The notes beneath the pieces are model-generated. The model worked only from the letters and a program-made list of their open reading frames with translations, made no database searches and was not told the DNA's origin. DNA of 64,000 nt, from assembly GCA_024275955.1 (NCBI GenBank), contig JAJRYD010000024.1, positions 18,353 through 82,352 of the forward strand. The letters run 5' to 3'. Below are positions 50,964 through 60,261 of the stretch, one piece after another. The DNA comes from Nitrospirota bacterium (lineage in GTDB: Bacteria; Nitrospinota_A; UBA7883; JACRGQ01). Position numbers and translations under genes: made by a program. Within the stretch, counting starts at the first letter, position 1, and each line of letters opens with the position of its first letter.

Positions 50964-52419
50964 TTTTTTCCAGCTTTTCGGCAAGCTCTCTGTCTTCCTT
51001 TTCCTGCTCTAGGTGGAAATCGAAATCTATGTTTTTTTCGCCATAAAAATATCCGGCAATCTCGGCAGTGGAAGCAAGGTTCACCGCTCCGTTTACCACA
51101 GCTCCAGAGGAGTTTATGTTAAAAAATCGTTTTTCTGGGTGGGCCGAAATGGTCTCCTCGAAGTTTTTGAGGTAGCCAAGCAGGTTCGCGTGGGTGACGC
51201 CGCTTTTACCGTTGTATAGTTCCACTTTAAGGTTGTCATTGCTGTTTACCATAGAGCTTGCGGCGGTTCCGCTAAAAATCTCCTCCGGCGATGCGTGCGA
51301 AAGCATCTGCATAGTTTTAATGTTGTACGGCCTGCCATCAGGAAAAGAGAAATCCTGCCCTATAAATCCTATCGGATCGGCGCCGGCTTTTGCCAAAAGC
51401 TCAAGAGCAAAACAGGAAACGGAACCGCCGGCGTTCACCATTCCTTTTTCCTTTACCAATTGCTCCGCGCTTTTGAAAATGGAGTGTCCTTCCTTTATGA
51501 CTACCATCCGTCTGTTTTTATGCTCATCAACGATCAACGGGTGGGTGGTAGGCGCGAAAATAAGCGGTATGCCTCTGTTTTCATTCCCGAAGTGGATAAC
51601 CGATAGCGGTTGCGGGTCTACCGAGATTACCGCGTCGATTTTTATTCCATTGTTCAAAAGCGGGTGGATGGCGGTGTCTGCCGCCAGTATGAAAGCCGAC
51701 TCCTTAAGAAGGTTAAGGAGTGGGAGGTTTTTGTCGAGAGACGGCCCCGCGCCGACAACTATTGCTGGCCGTCCTTTTAGCCTGTTAAATACCAAAGATA
51801 CACCAGGCGCCGATGCCACAGCTTTAAGGTTTGAACGGATATTCATTTCGTCCCGCGTGCCTAGCACACTTTTGAACCTTCTCTCGCTAAGGAGTATCTC
51901 AAAGGCTGTTCTAAGCCGGTCAAACTGTTTTGGGATATTGCGGTACGAAGGATGGTGTATCGCTACCGCCCAGTCGTCTTCGTTTCCTAGCAGTTGCGCC
52001 AGCGTTGTTGAAATGCCTATGTCGTCAATGCCGGTTACAAGGGTAAATCGTTTCTGGCTGAGGAGTTCCCTCAAGTCGCGATGGTGGAAGGCGGCCGAGA
52101 TGATATCTCTATTTGCCTCAATCACTACTACCTGCTCAAGGTTAGGGTGGGCGGAGAGCATCGATTCTATATGGTAGGCAAGCCCGAGGCCGTAAATTAG
52201 GGCTTTTCTCTTTTTTCCGACTTTAACAGACTTGGCGAACTTATCTCCCTCTGCTTTAGGGTCTACGCTAGTGGCAAGCTGGCGGCCGTTTATCTTTACG
52301 GTTATTAGGCCGCTTGATGTCTCTTCTGCCGGTGGCGGTTCTGGCAGTGTTTGTAGGATTTCGGGGGCAAAGGTATGGAGCTTTTTTGCCGTGTCGCTGT
52401 TTTTTTCAAAGAACCCCAT
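50947..52419 (-). CDS. DUF115 / Maf-type motility accessory factor
   Basis: A 490-residue protein with the DUF115 (6-hydroxymethylpterin pyrophosphokinase-like) domain. Key stretches are KALIYGLGLAYHIESMLSA, LEQVVVIEANRDIISAAF, PAIVVGAGPSLDKNLPLLNL, FILAADTAIHPLLNNGI, and VISVDPQPLSVIHFGN. Members near flagellar genes (Maf/PseE) attach nonulosonic acids to flagellin. The window has a flagellin gene about 9 kb away, so flagellin glycosylation is possible, though no sugar-synthesis genes are visible. Confidence 0.82.
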   Translation of the reverse strand: MGFFEKNSDTAKKLHTFAPEILQTLPEPPPAEETSSGLITVKINGRQLATSVDPKAEGDKFAKSVKVGKKRKALIYGLGLAYHIESMLSAHPNLEQVVVIEANRDIISAAFHHRDLRELLSQKRFTLVTGIDDIGISTTLAQLLGNEDDWAVAIHHPSYRNIPKQFDRLRTAFEILLSERRFKSVLGTRDEMNIRSNLKAVASAPGVSLVFNRLKGRPAIVVGAGPSLDKNLPLLNLLKESAFILAADTAIHPLLNNGIKIDAVISVDPQPLSVIHFGNENRGIPLIFAPTTHPLIVDEHKNRRMVVIKEGHSIFKSAEQLVKEKGMVNAGGSVSCFALELLAKAGADPIGFIGQDFSFPDGRPYNIKTMQMLSHASPEEIFSGTAASSMVNSNDNLKVELYNGKSGVTHANLLGYLKNFEETISAHPEKRFFNINSSGAVVNGAVNLASTAEIAGYFYGEKNIDFDFHLEQEKEDRELAEKLEKTIFPS

Positions 52420-52543
52420 TAGTTAAAGATTTTGTCATTATAACCCTCTACTAGTCAAACTGTGAAGTTTAGACAGTTCATCGAGGCTAACGCGTCTTGG
52501 CGGTGGTTGATTCTGGCGCTGGCGGCATGATAGGGTTAACGCT

Positions 52544-53167
52544 ATGATAGTAAAGTTAAATAAAATAGAGGTAGAAATCGACACCAGCGGTTTTGCGACG
52601 GCTGGCGACCTTTTGGAGAGCCTCAAAAGCAACCACCTTAATCCAGCAGATTTTATAACATCAATTTCGCTTAACGGCGAGACAGTTCCAGAAGAAAAAC
52701 AGGAAAAGCTTATAACAAAGCAGTTATCGGAGGTAGAGCTGTTCGAGGTCGATACCGACAACCCTAGAGATCTTTCGGTACGCACCTTAGCGAAAATGGA
52801 CGAGCTTGTCGACTCGCTTACCGTAATGCTTGAGGAGAGCGCGGACAAATTTCGCGTTGAAGACGAAAAAATCGCGAACCAGTATTTTATCAACTGCGTG
52901 GAGGCATTGCATACATTTGCCGATGTAATAGTAAAGGTTAAAGTTCTTAACTCTATTGACTACACTGATATCATCTACAACTCTGAGCCGGTTTCTATAA
53001 AGGAAGAGGCTCTGCAAAAAGTATTCAGCTCTCTCCATGAAGCGCAGAAGTCCAAAGACTGGATAAGCTTGGCAGATTTGGTCGAATACGAACTGCTTCC
53101 GGTTATTCTGGAGTGGAAAGAGATATTTCCTATTATTTCCGATACGGTCAAATCGAGGAATAACTAA
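52544..53167 (+). CDS. Conserved-looking protein of unknown function with N-terminal beta-grasp-like segment
   Basis: 207 residues, soluble, no signal peptide. The first 70 residues (MIVKLNKIEVEIDTSGFAT, then ISLNGETVPEEKQEKLITKQ) look like a small ubiquitin/ThiS-style beta-grasp fold. The remainder is helical and acidic (ADKFRVEDEKIANQYFINCV; WISLADLVEYELLPVILEWK). No catalytic motif. It lies just after the divergent DUF115 gene and before the TIGR03546/03545 pair, 101 bp from it. A link to motility is possible from the neighbour but unproven. Confidence 0.75.
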   Translation: MIVKLNKIEVEIDTSGFATAGDLLESLKSNHLNPADFITSISLNGETVPEEKQEKLITKQLSEVELFEVDTDNPRDLSVRTLAKMDELVDSLTVMLEESADKFRVEDEKIANQYFINCVEALHTFADVIVKVKVLNSIDYTDIIYNSEPVSIKEEALQKVFSSLHEAQKSKDWISLADLVEYELLPVILEWKEIFPIISDTVKSRNN

Positions 53168-53268
53168 TAGGCTGTTTTTTTATCGGCCTGAAAACCGGCA
53201 TAAAGCAGGTAGAATAAACGTAAAACCGTTAGAGCCTAAAAAAAGCATAAACTTTTAAAGGGGGTTTC

Positions 53269-53793
53269 TTGTTTCCTGGTATTGAGCCTTTTAGTAAGTT
53301 TATCAAAATTCTGCATTCAGACGCGTCGCCGCAACAGATAGCTGGCGGGGCCGCCTTCGGGATGATACTTGGGCTTACCCCGCTATGGAACATACATAAC
53401 CTCGTCATCCTTTTGCTTGTCATGGTAATAAGGGTAAATCTGGGGATGGCGTCGATTTCATTCATAATTTTTTCGATACTGGCGTTTCCGCTCGATTTTC
53501 TTTCTCACAAGATAGGGCTGGAAGTTCTTAACAACCTTTCGCTACGGCAGTTCTGGACAGACCTTTACAATATCCCGACCATGACATGGACCCGTTTTAA
53601 CAACTCAATCGTAATGGGCAGTCTTATACTATCTCTTATCTTTTTTATTCCGGTTTGGGTCGGTATGTTCACATTCGTAAAAGGTTATAGAGGAAGCTTA
53701 AAAGAAAAGATAGACAACCTTAGGGTGGTAAAAGCGATAACAGCGTCGAGCGTTTACAAATGGTATCAGCGCGTAAGAGACTGGACAGGCTAG
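53269..53793 (+). CDS. TIGR03546-family membrane protein
   Basis: The 174-residue protein has an N-terminal amphipathic part (FSKFIKILHSDASPQQIAGG), two hydrophobic segments (GMILGLTPLWNIHNLVILL; IIFSILAFPLDFL) and a third near the end (LILSLIFFIPVWVGMF). I recognise it as the small partner in the TIGR03546/TIGR03545 gene pair of outer-membrane bacteria. The start is a TTG five bases after AAAGGGGG. It ends three bases before the partner gene. Confidence 0.82.
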   Translation: MFPGIEPFSKFIKILHSDASPQQIAGGAAFGMILGLTPLWNIHNLVILLLVMVIRVNLGMASISFIIFSILAFPLDFLSHKIGLEVLNNLSLRQFWTDLYNIPTMTWTRFNNSIVMGSLILSLIFFIPVWVGMFTFVKGYRGSLKEKIDNLRVVKAITASSVYKWYQRVRDWTG

Positions 53794-53796
53794 ACG

Positions 53797-55806
53797 ATGC
53801 GTTGGAAAGTTTTAATAGGCGTGATAACACTGGTTGCCGGCAGTGTCGTTTTTTCTATTATGTACCTCGATAGCTTTGTAAAAGGCAAAATAGAGGATAT
53901 AGGTAGCGGAGTCGTCGGCGCGAAGGTATCGCTTGAGTCTCTTGATATAAGTTTGAAGAAGCAGTCGGTAACTTTTTTGGGGCTTGAAGTTGCCGACCCT
54001 AAAGCCCCGATGACCAATATACTAGAGCTGAAATCGGCGAGTTTCGATTTTTCATTGCCTGACGCTCTTATGGGGCATATTTTTATCGAAAATATATTAG
54101 TCGATACGCCGATGTTTGGAACGAAAAGAAAAACATCCGGCGCACTGCCCAAAAAAGCAAAGCCGAAAGAACAGCCAAAAGGAAAGGTGGCAAAGGCTGT
54201 AGATAAGGCGGCGGCAAAGGCTAAGCAAAAGGCACTAGAGGCTACAGGTAAGGCTGTGGCAAAGGAAAAACAAAAGGTAAAGCAGGAGTTTTCTGCCGAT
54301 ATAGATTGGAAGCGGTATCTGCCGGATATCGACCCTTCTAAAGGGGTAGACCCCAAGCAGTTTGTAAACAAGGAGAGCATGTCGTCGCTAAAGGAGCTTG
54401 ATGAGCTTTCTAAGTTTGCCAAAGGAAGGGATAGGTACTGGGCCGAAAGGTATAAGTCGCTTGAAGAAGAGTTTAATTCACTTAAAAAAACCCCTAACAT
54501 TAATCAACCTAAGCTTATCATCGCCTACAGGGATAAGGTAAACGCGTTTCGAGAAAAGATAGATGCCGCGCAAAAAGAGTTCAACGCCGATGTCGATAAG
54601 ATTAATTCAGCCGGCAAAATAATAGAAAACCTGAGAAACCAAGATATCAGCAAGCTTGTACAACTGCCTCAGCTTGGAGGTGGAGCGCTTGGCGGGATAA
54701 GCCAGAAACTTTTTGAAGACCTTTACAGAAAAAACATGGAAAAAGCATACGCGGTTTTTGAACAGTATAAAACTAAGCTGGTAGCGCTCAAGGGCAAGGA
54801 AAAGGAAGATGAAAAGAAGAGGATGAAAGGGGTTACGGTACATTATCCGCTAAAGACCCCCCTCCCTCTTTTCTATCTGAAAAAGGCTACGTTCAAAACA
54901 TCAGCCGAGCAAAAGCGTGGCAACTGGTTTAGAGGAACTCTTACCGAAGTCTCCTCCGATCCTAAACTTACAGGCAAGCCGGCAATCTTCGATATGGAAG
55001 GCGGTTCGCAGGATTTTCCCAACGCCTATTTTACGATAAAGGGCAAGGCCGACATGACTGCTAAGAGAGATATTTTTGATATAAAGATGGTCGGCAACGG
55101 CATATCGACTGCGATGGCGGCAAACGCGCTCGGGCCGGATTCTCCCATCGCTATGACCGGCGGTTCGGTGATATTCAGTTCTGACTTGAACCTTACGGGA
55201 AATCTGATTAAAAGCGGTTTCCTAGTTAAGCTCGACAAGATAAAAATGTCGGCCCGCGATGAAGGGCTTAAAGGGGTCGATGCTACGGTTAAGAAGATTC
55301 TCAATAAGTCTCTCGAAGGGGTTAGCTACATAAACCTGAAAGGCGATGCCAAAGGCACCATAGAAAACCTAACAGTCAGCATCACAAGCGATCTTGATAA
55401 AATTTTAAAGTCGGTTTTCGATAAAATGCTTTTTGAAGCGAGAAAGGCTATAGAAAAACAGATTCGGGATGAACTAAATAGGGAGATAGATAAACGCCTG
55501 CCGGGCCTTAGGGCTATGCTTACCGACGATAAGGGGAACCTTAAAAATCTTGATAACCTAAGCGGGACTATTACCAATAGGCTTGATGCCGAAAAAAAGA
55601 AGCTGGAAAAAAGAGCGCGGGATGAAATTAAGAAACAGCAAGATAGAGTGAGAGCCGAAATAGAAAAGAAAAAGAAAGAGCTTGAAAAAAAGAAAAAAGA
55701 GGCCGAAGCGAAAGTGAAAGCCGAAGTAGAAAAGAAAAAGAAAGAGCAGGAAAATAGACTAAGAAAAGAAGCCGAAAAAAAACTTAGGCAACTGCTGAAG
55801 TTCTAG
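53797..55806 (+). CDS. TIGR03545-family large envelope protein
   Basis: A 669-residue protein with one N-terminal membrane helix (VLIGVITLVAGSVVFSIMYL), then an AsmA-like start (VGAKVSLESLDISLKKQSVT) and a lysine/alanine-rich linker. A central globular region follows, ending in a very charged coiled coil (about residues 590-669). The family is uncharacterised and occurs only with an outer membrane, next to TIGR03546. AsmA-like features hint at envelope lipid or protein transport, but no function is established. The terminal coiled coil is nearly pure K/E/R/A. Confidence 0.82.
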   Translation: MRWKVLIGVITLVAGSVVFSIMYLDSFVKGKIEDIGSGVVGAKVSLESLDISLKKQSVTFLGLEVADPKAPMTNILELKSASFDFSLPDALMGHIFIENILVDTPMFGTKRKTSGALPKKAKPKEQPKGKVAKAVDKAAAKAKQKALEATGKAVAKEKQKVKQEFSADIDWKRYLPDIDPSKGVDPKQFVNKESMSSLKELDELSKFAKGRDRYWAERYKSLEEEFNSLKKTPNINQPKLIIAYRDKVNAFREKIDAAQKEFNADVDKINSAGKIIENLRNQDISKLVQLPQLGGGALGGISQKLFEDLYRKNMEKAYAVFEQYKTKLVALKGKEKEDEKKRMKGVTVHYPLKTPLPLFYLKKATFKTSAEQKRGNWFRGTLTEVSSDPKLTGKPAIFDMEGGSQDFPNAYFTIKGKADMTAKRDIFDIKMVGNGISTAMAANALGPDSPIAMTGGSVIFSSDLNLTGNLIKSGFLVKLDKIKMSARDEGLKGVDATVKKILNKSLEGVSYINLKGDAKGTIENLTVSITSDLDKILKSVFDKMLFEARKAIEKQIRDELNREIDKRLPGLRAMLTDDKGNLKNLDNLSGTITNRLDAEKKKLEKRARDEIKKQQDRVRAEIEKKKKELEKKKKEAEAKVKAEVEKKKKEQENRLRKEAEKKLRQLLKF

Positions 55807-55828
55807 GGATTTTTTTTGGATTTCCCCG

Positions 55829-56572
55829 TTAGCCGCCAGCTCTAGCTTTTTTAAATATCTCGTGAAAGATTACAGAGGCGGCCGCCGATACATTTAGAGA
55901 GCCGACGTTGCCTGTTATTTTTATCGACACCGTTTCATCACAGCTCTTTTTCACTAGCGGCCTTACCCCTTTTCCTTCCGAGCCTACTACGATAGCAAGT
56001 GGAAAGAGCGGATTGAACTTCGATATCTCTATGTCGCCGTCCGCTTCCGCCGCCACCACATGGAAGCCGAGTTTCTTAAGCTCTTTTATAGATTGGGCTA
56101 TGTTGGTCACTCTGCAAAAGTCAAGATACTCGCTAGCTCCTGCCGATGTTTTTACCACTGTGGAGCTTATATCGGCACTTCTATCTTTTGGGAAAACCGC
56201 TCCGGCAATGCCAAAGCTCTCCGCGGAGCGGAGTATCGCCCCAAAATTATGCGGGTCGGCTATCGAGTCCATTATAACTATTACAGTCTTTCCATTTCTC
56301 GACGTTATCCGTTCGGCGAATGTTTTCAGGTCGAATATCTTCGGCGGGCTTACCTCCGCCGATATTCCCTGATGGTTTCCGTCGTCGGTCATTTTTGAGA
56401 GGGTATGTCTGTCAACTTCCTTTAAGCGAATATTTTTTTTTCTGGCGATTGAGAGTATTTCGTCCAGTCGATTTTTAGAGCCTTTAAGGTAATGTATCAG
56501 CGAAACCTTGCGCCTGCCGGCACGCAAAACTTCCATAACAGGATGCTTGCCAAAAATAATATGTGAAGGCAT
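55829..56572 (-). CDS. rlmB: 23S rRNA 2'-O-ribose methyltransferase RlmB (SpoU family)
   Basis: RlmB methylates G2251 of 23S rRNA. The 247-residue protein has the N-terminal substrate-binding domain (IIFGKHPVMEVLRAGRRKVS) and the knotted SPOUT catalytic domain: VIMDSIADPHNFGAILRSAE, LAIVVGSEGKGVRPLVKKSC, and IKITGNVGSLNVSAAASVIF. Convergent with the TIGR03545 gene. Confidence 0.93.
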   Translation of the reverse strand: MPSHIIFGKHPVMEVLRAGRRKVSLIHYLKGSKNRLDEILSIARKKNIRLKEVDRHTLSKMTDDGNHQGISAEVSPPKIFDLKTFAERITSRNGKTVIVIMDSIADPHNFGAILRSAESFGIAGAVFPKDRSADISSTVVKTSAGASEYLDFCRVTNIAQSIKELKKLGFHVVAAEADGDIEISKFNPLFPLAIVVGSEGKGVRPLVKKSCDETVSIKITGNVGSLNVSAAASVIFHEIFKKARAGG

Positions 56573-56632
56573 TTTAGCTAAAAAACTAATCCATTACGGT
56601 TATTATCAGGTGAGGCGGGGAAGTTTCTGCCG

Positions 56633-56760
56633 TTGTCATTGCGAGCATGGCGAAGCAGTCTCTTGTAGGCGCAGAGTTCATTCTTCGAGATTGCCGCCAC
56701 CACGCTTCGCTCGTGGCAGGCTGTCGCTTTGCTTCTCGTGGCAACAGTGAACATTATATT
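56633..56760. repeat. Palindromic intergenic repeat between rlmB and cysS
   Basis: Two related units, GTCATTGCGAGCATGGCGAA and GAGATTGCCGCCACCACG...CGTGGCAGG, include the hairpin CCACG-CTTCGCT-CGTGG. They resemble the ATTGC/GCAATGAC palindromes near 3758 and 42713. No gene in this 236 bp spacer. Confidence 0.5.
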
Positions 56761-56808
56761 TTTTAAGATAATCATTTTCTATGAATCTCGTAAGAAATAT
56801 CTGTCGCA

Positions 56809-58275
56809 CTAGACACTTTGCGCACCATTTCCCATCGCACTAGATACTCTGGTCATCATAACCCATGTTGTTTCGTTAGGGCTGTCTTTAAGCAGTACAC
56901 CGTTTTTTCTTAAGTCGTCACGAATTTTATCGGCTGTAACGTAATCTTTGTCTGCTTTGGCTGTATTGCGCTTCTCAATCTGCTCTTCTACATGTTCACG
57001 AGTGGTGCCACGTTCGGCAAGCCGTTTATCTTTTACGCTTTCCAGATATTCGGCAGGGTCACGGTAAAGTATTCCAAGTACGCTTGCGATTTCGTCAAGC
57101 GCGGATAAAAGCGACGCAAGGTTTTTGATATGGCCGCTATTTTCCTTTTTAAATTTATCGCAACAAACGTTAATCGAGGTTATCACTTCATTCAAAAGCG
57201 CGACAGTCATCGCGCCGTTAAAATCATCTTTTAAAGTATCTAGAAATCTTTCCATCAGCTTGTCATCGGCTTTAGCAGTTTCGCCGTCCGGCAACAGTTT
57301 GCTTGCCCTCAATTTCGTAGCATAGAACCTGTCGAGAGTTCTCTCCGCTTCTGCCAAGTATTCGTCGGCAAAATCTATAGGCGAGCGGTAGTGGGTTGAC
57401 ACTAGGTAGAGCCTCACCGCTTCAGGGTCGAACTTTGCTATAACATCTTTAATAGTAAAGAAATTGCCGAGCGATTTGCTCATCTTCTCTTTGTTGATAT
57501 TTACGAATCCGTTGTGCATCCAGTAGTTTACAGGGGCGCATCCGCAGGCGCCTTGCGACTGCGCTATCTCGTTTTCGTGGTGCGGAAAGACAAGGTCTTT
57601 GCCGCCGCCATGTATATCGAAATTATTTCCAAGCAGTTCGCGCGACATGGCGGAGCATTCTATATGCCACCCAGGCCGTCCCTCGCCCCACGGCGATTCC
57701 CACTTCGGCTCGCCATCTTTTGCTTTTTTCCAAAGGGCAAAGTCTAATGGGTCTCTTTTATCTTCGTTTATGTTTACCCTCGCGCCTTCTTCAAGGTCGT
57801 CTATATTTTTCTTCGATAGCTTTCCGTATTGTGGGAACGACCTTACGGAGTAGAAAATGTCGCCTTTAGATTCGTAAGCAAGCCCCTTGTCGACAAGCTC
57901 TTCTATCAGCTTTAGCATCTGCGAGATATACTGAGTGGCGCGTGGCTCGTGGGTAGGTTTTTTAAGGTTTAACGCTCCCATATCTTCGTAAAAAGTTTTT
58001 ATGTTTTCTTCCACCAGCTCATCGCACGATATATTTCTCTCATTCGCTCTGTTGATTATCTTGTCGTCTACATCTGTGAAGTTGCGCACATAGGTAACTT
58101 TGTAGCCGAGCGTTTCAAGAGAACGGTAGATAAAGTCGAACGCCACTCCGGCTCTTGCATGTCCCATGTGGCATCTGTCGTAAACGGTTACGCCGCAGAC
58201 GTACATCTTCACTTCGCCTTTTGCTATCGGTTTGAATTCTTCTTTTTCTCCTGTCAGCGTGTTGAATATCTTCAC
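56809..58275 (-). CDS. cysS: Cysteinyl-tRNA synthetase
   Basis: Class I synthetase of 488 residues. The HIGH motif is HMGHARAGVAFD with zinc ligands starting at VCGVTVYDRC. The KMSKS motif is KEKMSKSLGNFFTIKDVI, and WHIECSAMSRELLG supplies more zinc ligands. The C-terminal anticodon region includes AKADKDYVTADKIRDDLRKN. It starts with GTG overlapping the gltX stop (GTGA), preceded by GGAG. Third gene of ispF-gltX-cysS. Confidence 0.97.
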   Translation of the reverse strand: MKIFNTLTGEKEEFKPIAKGEVKMYVCGVTVYDRCHMGHARAGVAFDFIYRSLETLGYKVTYVRNFTDVDDKIINRANERNISCDELVEENIKTFYEDMGALNLKKPTHEPRATQYISQMLKLIEELVDKGLAYESKGDIFYSVRSFPQYGKLSKKNIDDLEEGARVNINEDKRDPLDFALWKKAKDGEPKWESPWGEGRPGWHIECSAMSRELLGNNFDIHGGGKDLVFPHHENEIAQSQGACGCAPVNYWMHNGFVNINKEKMSKSLGNFFTIKDVIAKFDPEAVRLYLVSTHYRSPIDFADEYLAEAERTLDRFYATKLRASKLLPDGETAKADDKLMERFLDTLKDDFNGAMTVALLNEVITSINVCCDKFKKENSGHIKNLASLLSALDEIASVLGILYRDPAEYLESVKDKRLAERGTTREHVEEQIEKRNTAKADKDYVTADKIRDDLRKNGVLLKDSPNETTWVMMTRVSSAMGNGAQSV

Positions 58276-59690
58276 TTAATGAACTCCAAAAATTTTTTTA
58301 GTCTTTCTGTTCTCTCGTTTGGCGTAAACCAGTTGTAAATATTTTTCAGTTCCGGCCCGTGTAACGCTCCGGTAAGGGCGGCCCTTAACGGCATGTAAAG
58401 ATTTTTTCCTTTTGCTCCGGTTTTGGCAAAAACTTCGGCCGTGAAATCTTCAAACTGTTCTATGGCGCATAACAAAACCGCCGCCTCGGCTACTTTTGCC
58501 GCAGGGAATCCGGCAACAGCCTTTTTAAGTTCGGCGGTAAGGTTTTGTTCAAAAAATATTTTAAGCTCTCTATCAATATCTTTAAAAGTTTCTATATTTT
58601 CTTTGATAGTTTCCACAAGAGAGAGCTGTTTCTCTTTTGTTAGGTTTTCAAACTTTTTAGAGTAGATTTTTATAAAAGGTTTTCCTTTGACGATAAGTTT
58701 TTCAGGGGTCAGTTTTTTTATCTTTATTCCGTTGAGCCATTTAAGTTTTCCCAAGTCGTACTGCGCGCCTCTTAATGCTATACGGTCGATAGAAAACTTC
58801 GTTACCATCTCATTTCTTTTCATCTCTTCGCTTTTATCTTTTGGGCTCCAGCCTATAAGCGCCAGAAAGTTGAATACCGATTCCGGCAGATATCCGTTTT
58901 CTATAAGCTCCGAGATAGAGGAGCCGGTATCCCTTTTCGAAAGTTTTTTTCCTTCCATCGAAAAGATAAGCGGCAGATGGGCATATTGTGGGGGGCTGTA
59001 TCCAAGTGCCTGCATAATCATTATCTGTTTTGGAGTGTTGCTCATATGATCTTCTCCCCTCAGCACATGGGATATCTTCATCATCGCGTCGTCCACCGCG
59101 GCGGCAAGATTGTAAGTAACCGTTTGGTCGGAGCGTAGTACTATAAAATCGCCGATTAACTTTAAATCGGTTTCCACTTTTCCTCTTAGCATATCGTGAT
59201 GCTCCAGCCTCTCGCCGCTAACCGCAAACCTTAATGAGTACGGCTCACTCTCCGCTCGTCTTTTTGTCTCGTCTCTCTCCAGTTCTCTGCATCTGCCGGA
59301 ATAGAGAGGGGGGAGCGATTTTCTGGTAGCCTCTTTGCGGTCTTTTTCGAGCTGTTCTTTGGAGCAAAAGCAGGGGTATATAAGCCGTTGGGCGTAAAGC
59401 TGGTCTATTACCTTGCTATAGAGAGCGGAATGCTGCGACTGGAAGAAAGGGCCTTCATCCCACTTTATTCCTATCCATCCAAGCTCTTCTATCATCAGGT
59501 CGGCGAATTCCATTTTGCTTCTCTTTGTGTCGGTATCTTCCATTCGGAGAATAAGCTTGCCGCCTTTTTTTTTGGCAAAAAGGTAATTGAAGATGGCGAT
59601 ACGCATATTGCCCGCGTGCATAAGGCCGGTGGGCGAAGGAGCAAACCTTACCCGTATATCTTCCCTCTCGCCTTCAGAATATTTTTCCAT
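58272..59690 (-). CDS. gltX: Glutamyl-tRNA synthetase
   Basis: Class I synthetase of 472 residues: VRFAPSPTGLMHAGNMRIAI replaces the HIGH region in the usual GltX form, FCSKEQLEKDRKEA is present, and the KMSKS equivalent is GKKLSKRDTGSSIS. The C-terminal anticodon-binding domain is complete. One copy only is visible; whether it is discriminating for tRNA-Glu or also serves tRNA-Gln cannot be told here. Five bases after ispF and overlapping cysS. Confidence 0.95.
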   Translation of the reverse strand: MEKYSEGEREDIRVRFAPSPTGLMHAGNMRIAIFNYLFAKKKGGKLILRMEDTDTKRSKMEFADLMIEELGWIGIKWDEGPFFQSQHSALYSKVIDQLYAQRLIYPCFCSKEQLEKDRKEATRKSLPPLYSGRCRELERDETKRRAESEPYSLRFAVSGERLEHHDMLRGKVETDLKLIGDFIVLRSDQTVTYNLAAAVDDAMMKISHVLRGEDHMSNTPKQIMIMQALGYSPPQYAHLPLIFSMEGKKLSKRDTGSSISELIENGYLPESVFNFLALIGWSPKDKSEEMKRNEMVTKFSIDRIALRGAQYDLGKLKWLNGIKIKKLTPEKLIVKGKPFIKIYSKKFENLTKEKQLSLVETIKENIETFKDIDRELKIFFEQNLTAELKKAVAGFPAAKVAEAAVLLCAIEQFEDFTAEVFAKTGAKGKNLYMPLRAALTGALHGPELKNIYNWFTPNERTERLKKFLEFIK

Positions 59691-59695
59691 CTCTT

Positions 59696-60175
59696 TTAAG
59701 CGCTCTTTTCGATTAAAAGGACTACCGCCTGCGCCGCAATCCCTTCTTTTCTCCCTGTGTAACCGAGTTTTTCGGTAGTGGTAGCTTTTACGCTAACTTT
59801 ATCTGTCTCCACCCTCAAGGTTTTTGCTATTGTTTCGGCCATCTCTTTTTTGTATGGCGATAGTTTCGGCTCTTCGGCTATAACGGTGCTGTCGAGATTG
59901 CCGACAACGTATCCTTTTTCGTTTATCATCCGCATAACTTTTTCAAGAAGTTTTATAGATGATATCCCTTTGTACCTGTCGTCTGTGGGGGGGAAATATT
60001 CGCCTATATCGCCAAGCGATAAAGCTCCGAGAAGCGCATCGCAAATAGCATGCAAAAGGACATCGGCATCGCTATGCCCTAAAAGCCCCTTTTCATGGCG
60101 GATTTTGACGCCGCCAAGAAAAAGCTCCCCGCCGTCCACGAATCTATGAACATCAAACCCTGTTCCTATTCTCAT
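59696..60175 (-). CDS. ispF: 2-C-methyl-D-erythritol 2,4-cyclodiphosphate synthase
   Basis: IspF catalyses the cyclisation step of the MEP isoprenoid pathway. The 159-residue enzyme has the metal-site start MRIGTGFDVHRF, then LLGHSDADVLLHAICDALLG, DIGEYFPPTDDRYKGISSI, NLDSTVIAEEPKLSPYKKEM, and the end VSVKATTTEKLGYTGRKEGI. Complete. Its 5' end is duplicated about 1.1 kb upstream as the beginning of the haem membrane protein gene. Confidence 0.97.
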   Translation of the reverse strand: MRIGTGFDVHRFVDGGELFLGGVKIRHEKGLLGHSDADVLLHAICDALLGALSLGDIGEYFPPTDDRYKGISSIKLLEKVMRMINEKGYVVGNLDSTVIAEEPKLSPYKKEMAETIAKTLRVETDKVSVKATTTEKLGYTGRKEGIAAQAVVLLIEKSA

Positions 60176-60180
60176 ATCAG
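60071..60180 (-). repeat. Duplicated ispF 5' region (source copy)
   Basis: The first roughly 105 bp of ispF and a few bases before its start codon match 61190-61300 at roughly three quarters of positions, in the same orientation. Shared blocks include GATTTTGA, TTTTCATG and CATATC at the start codon. Confidence 0.8.
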
Positions 60181-60261
60181 CACATCATATCTGGAAACTG
60201 TTCGACTTGCCAATGGTTAAGAAACCGCGCGGTAGTTGCTGGTTTTAACTTTTATGTTTAG

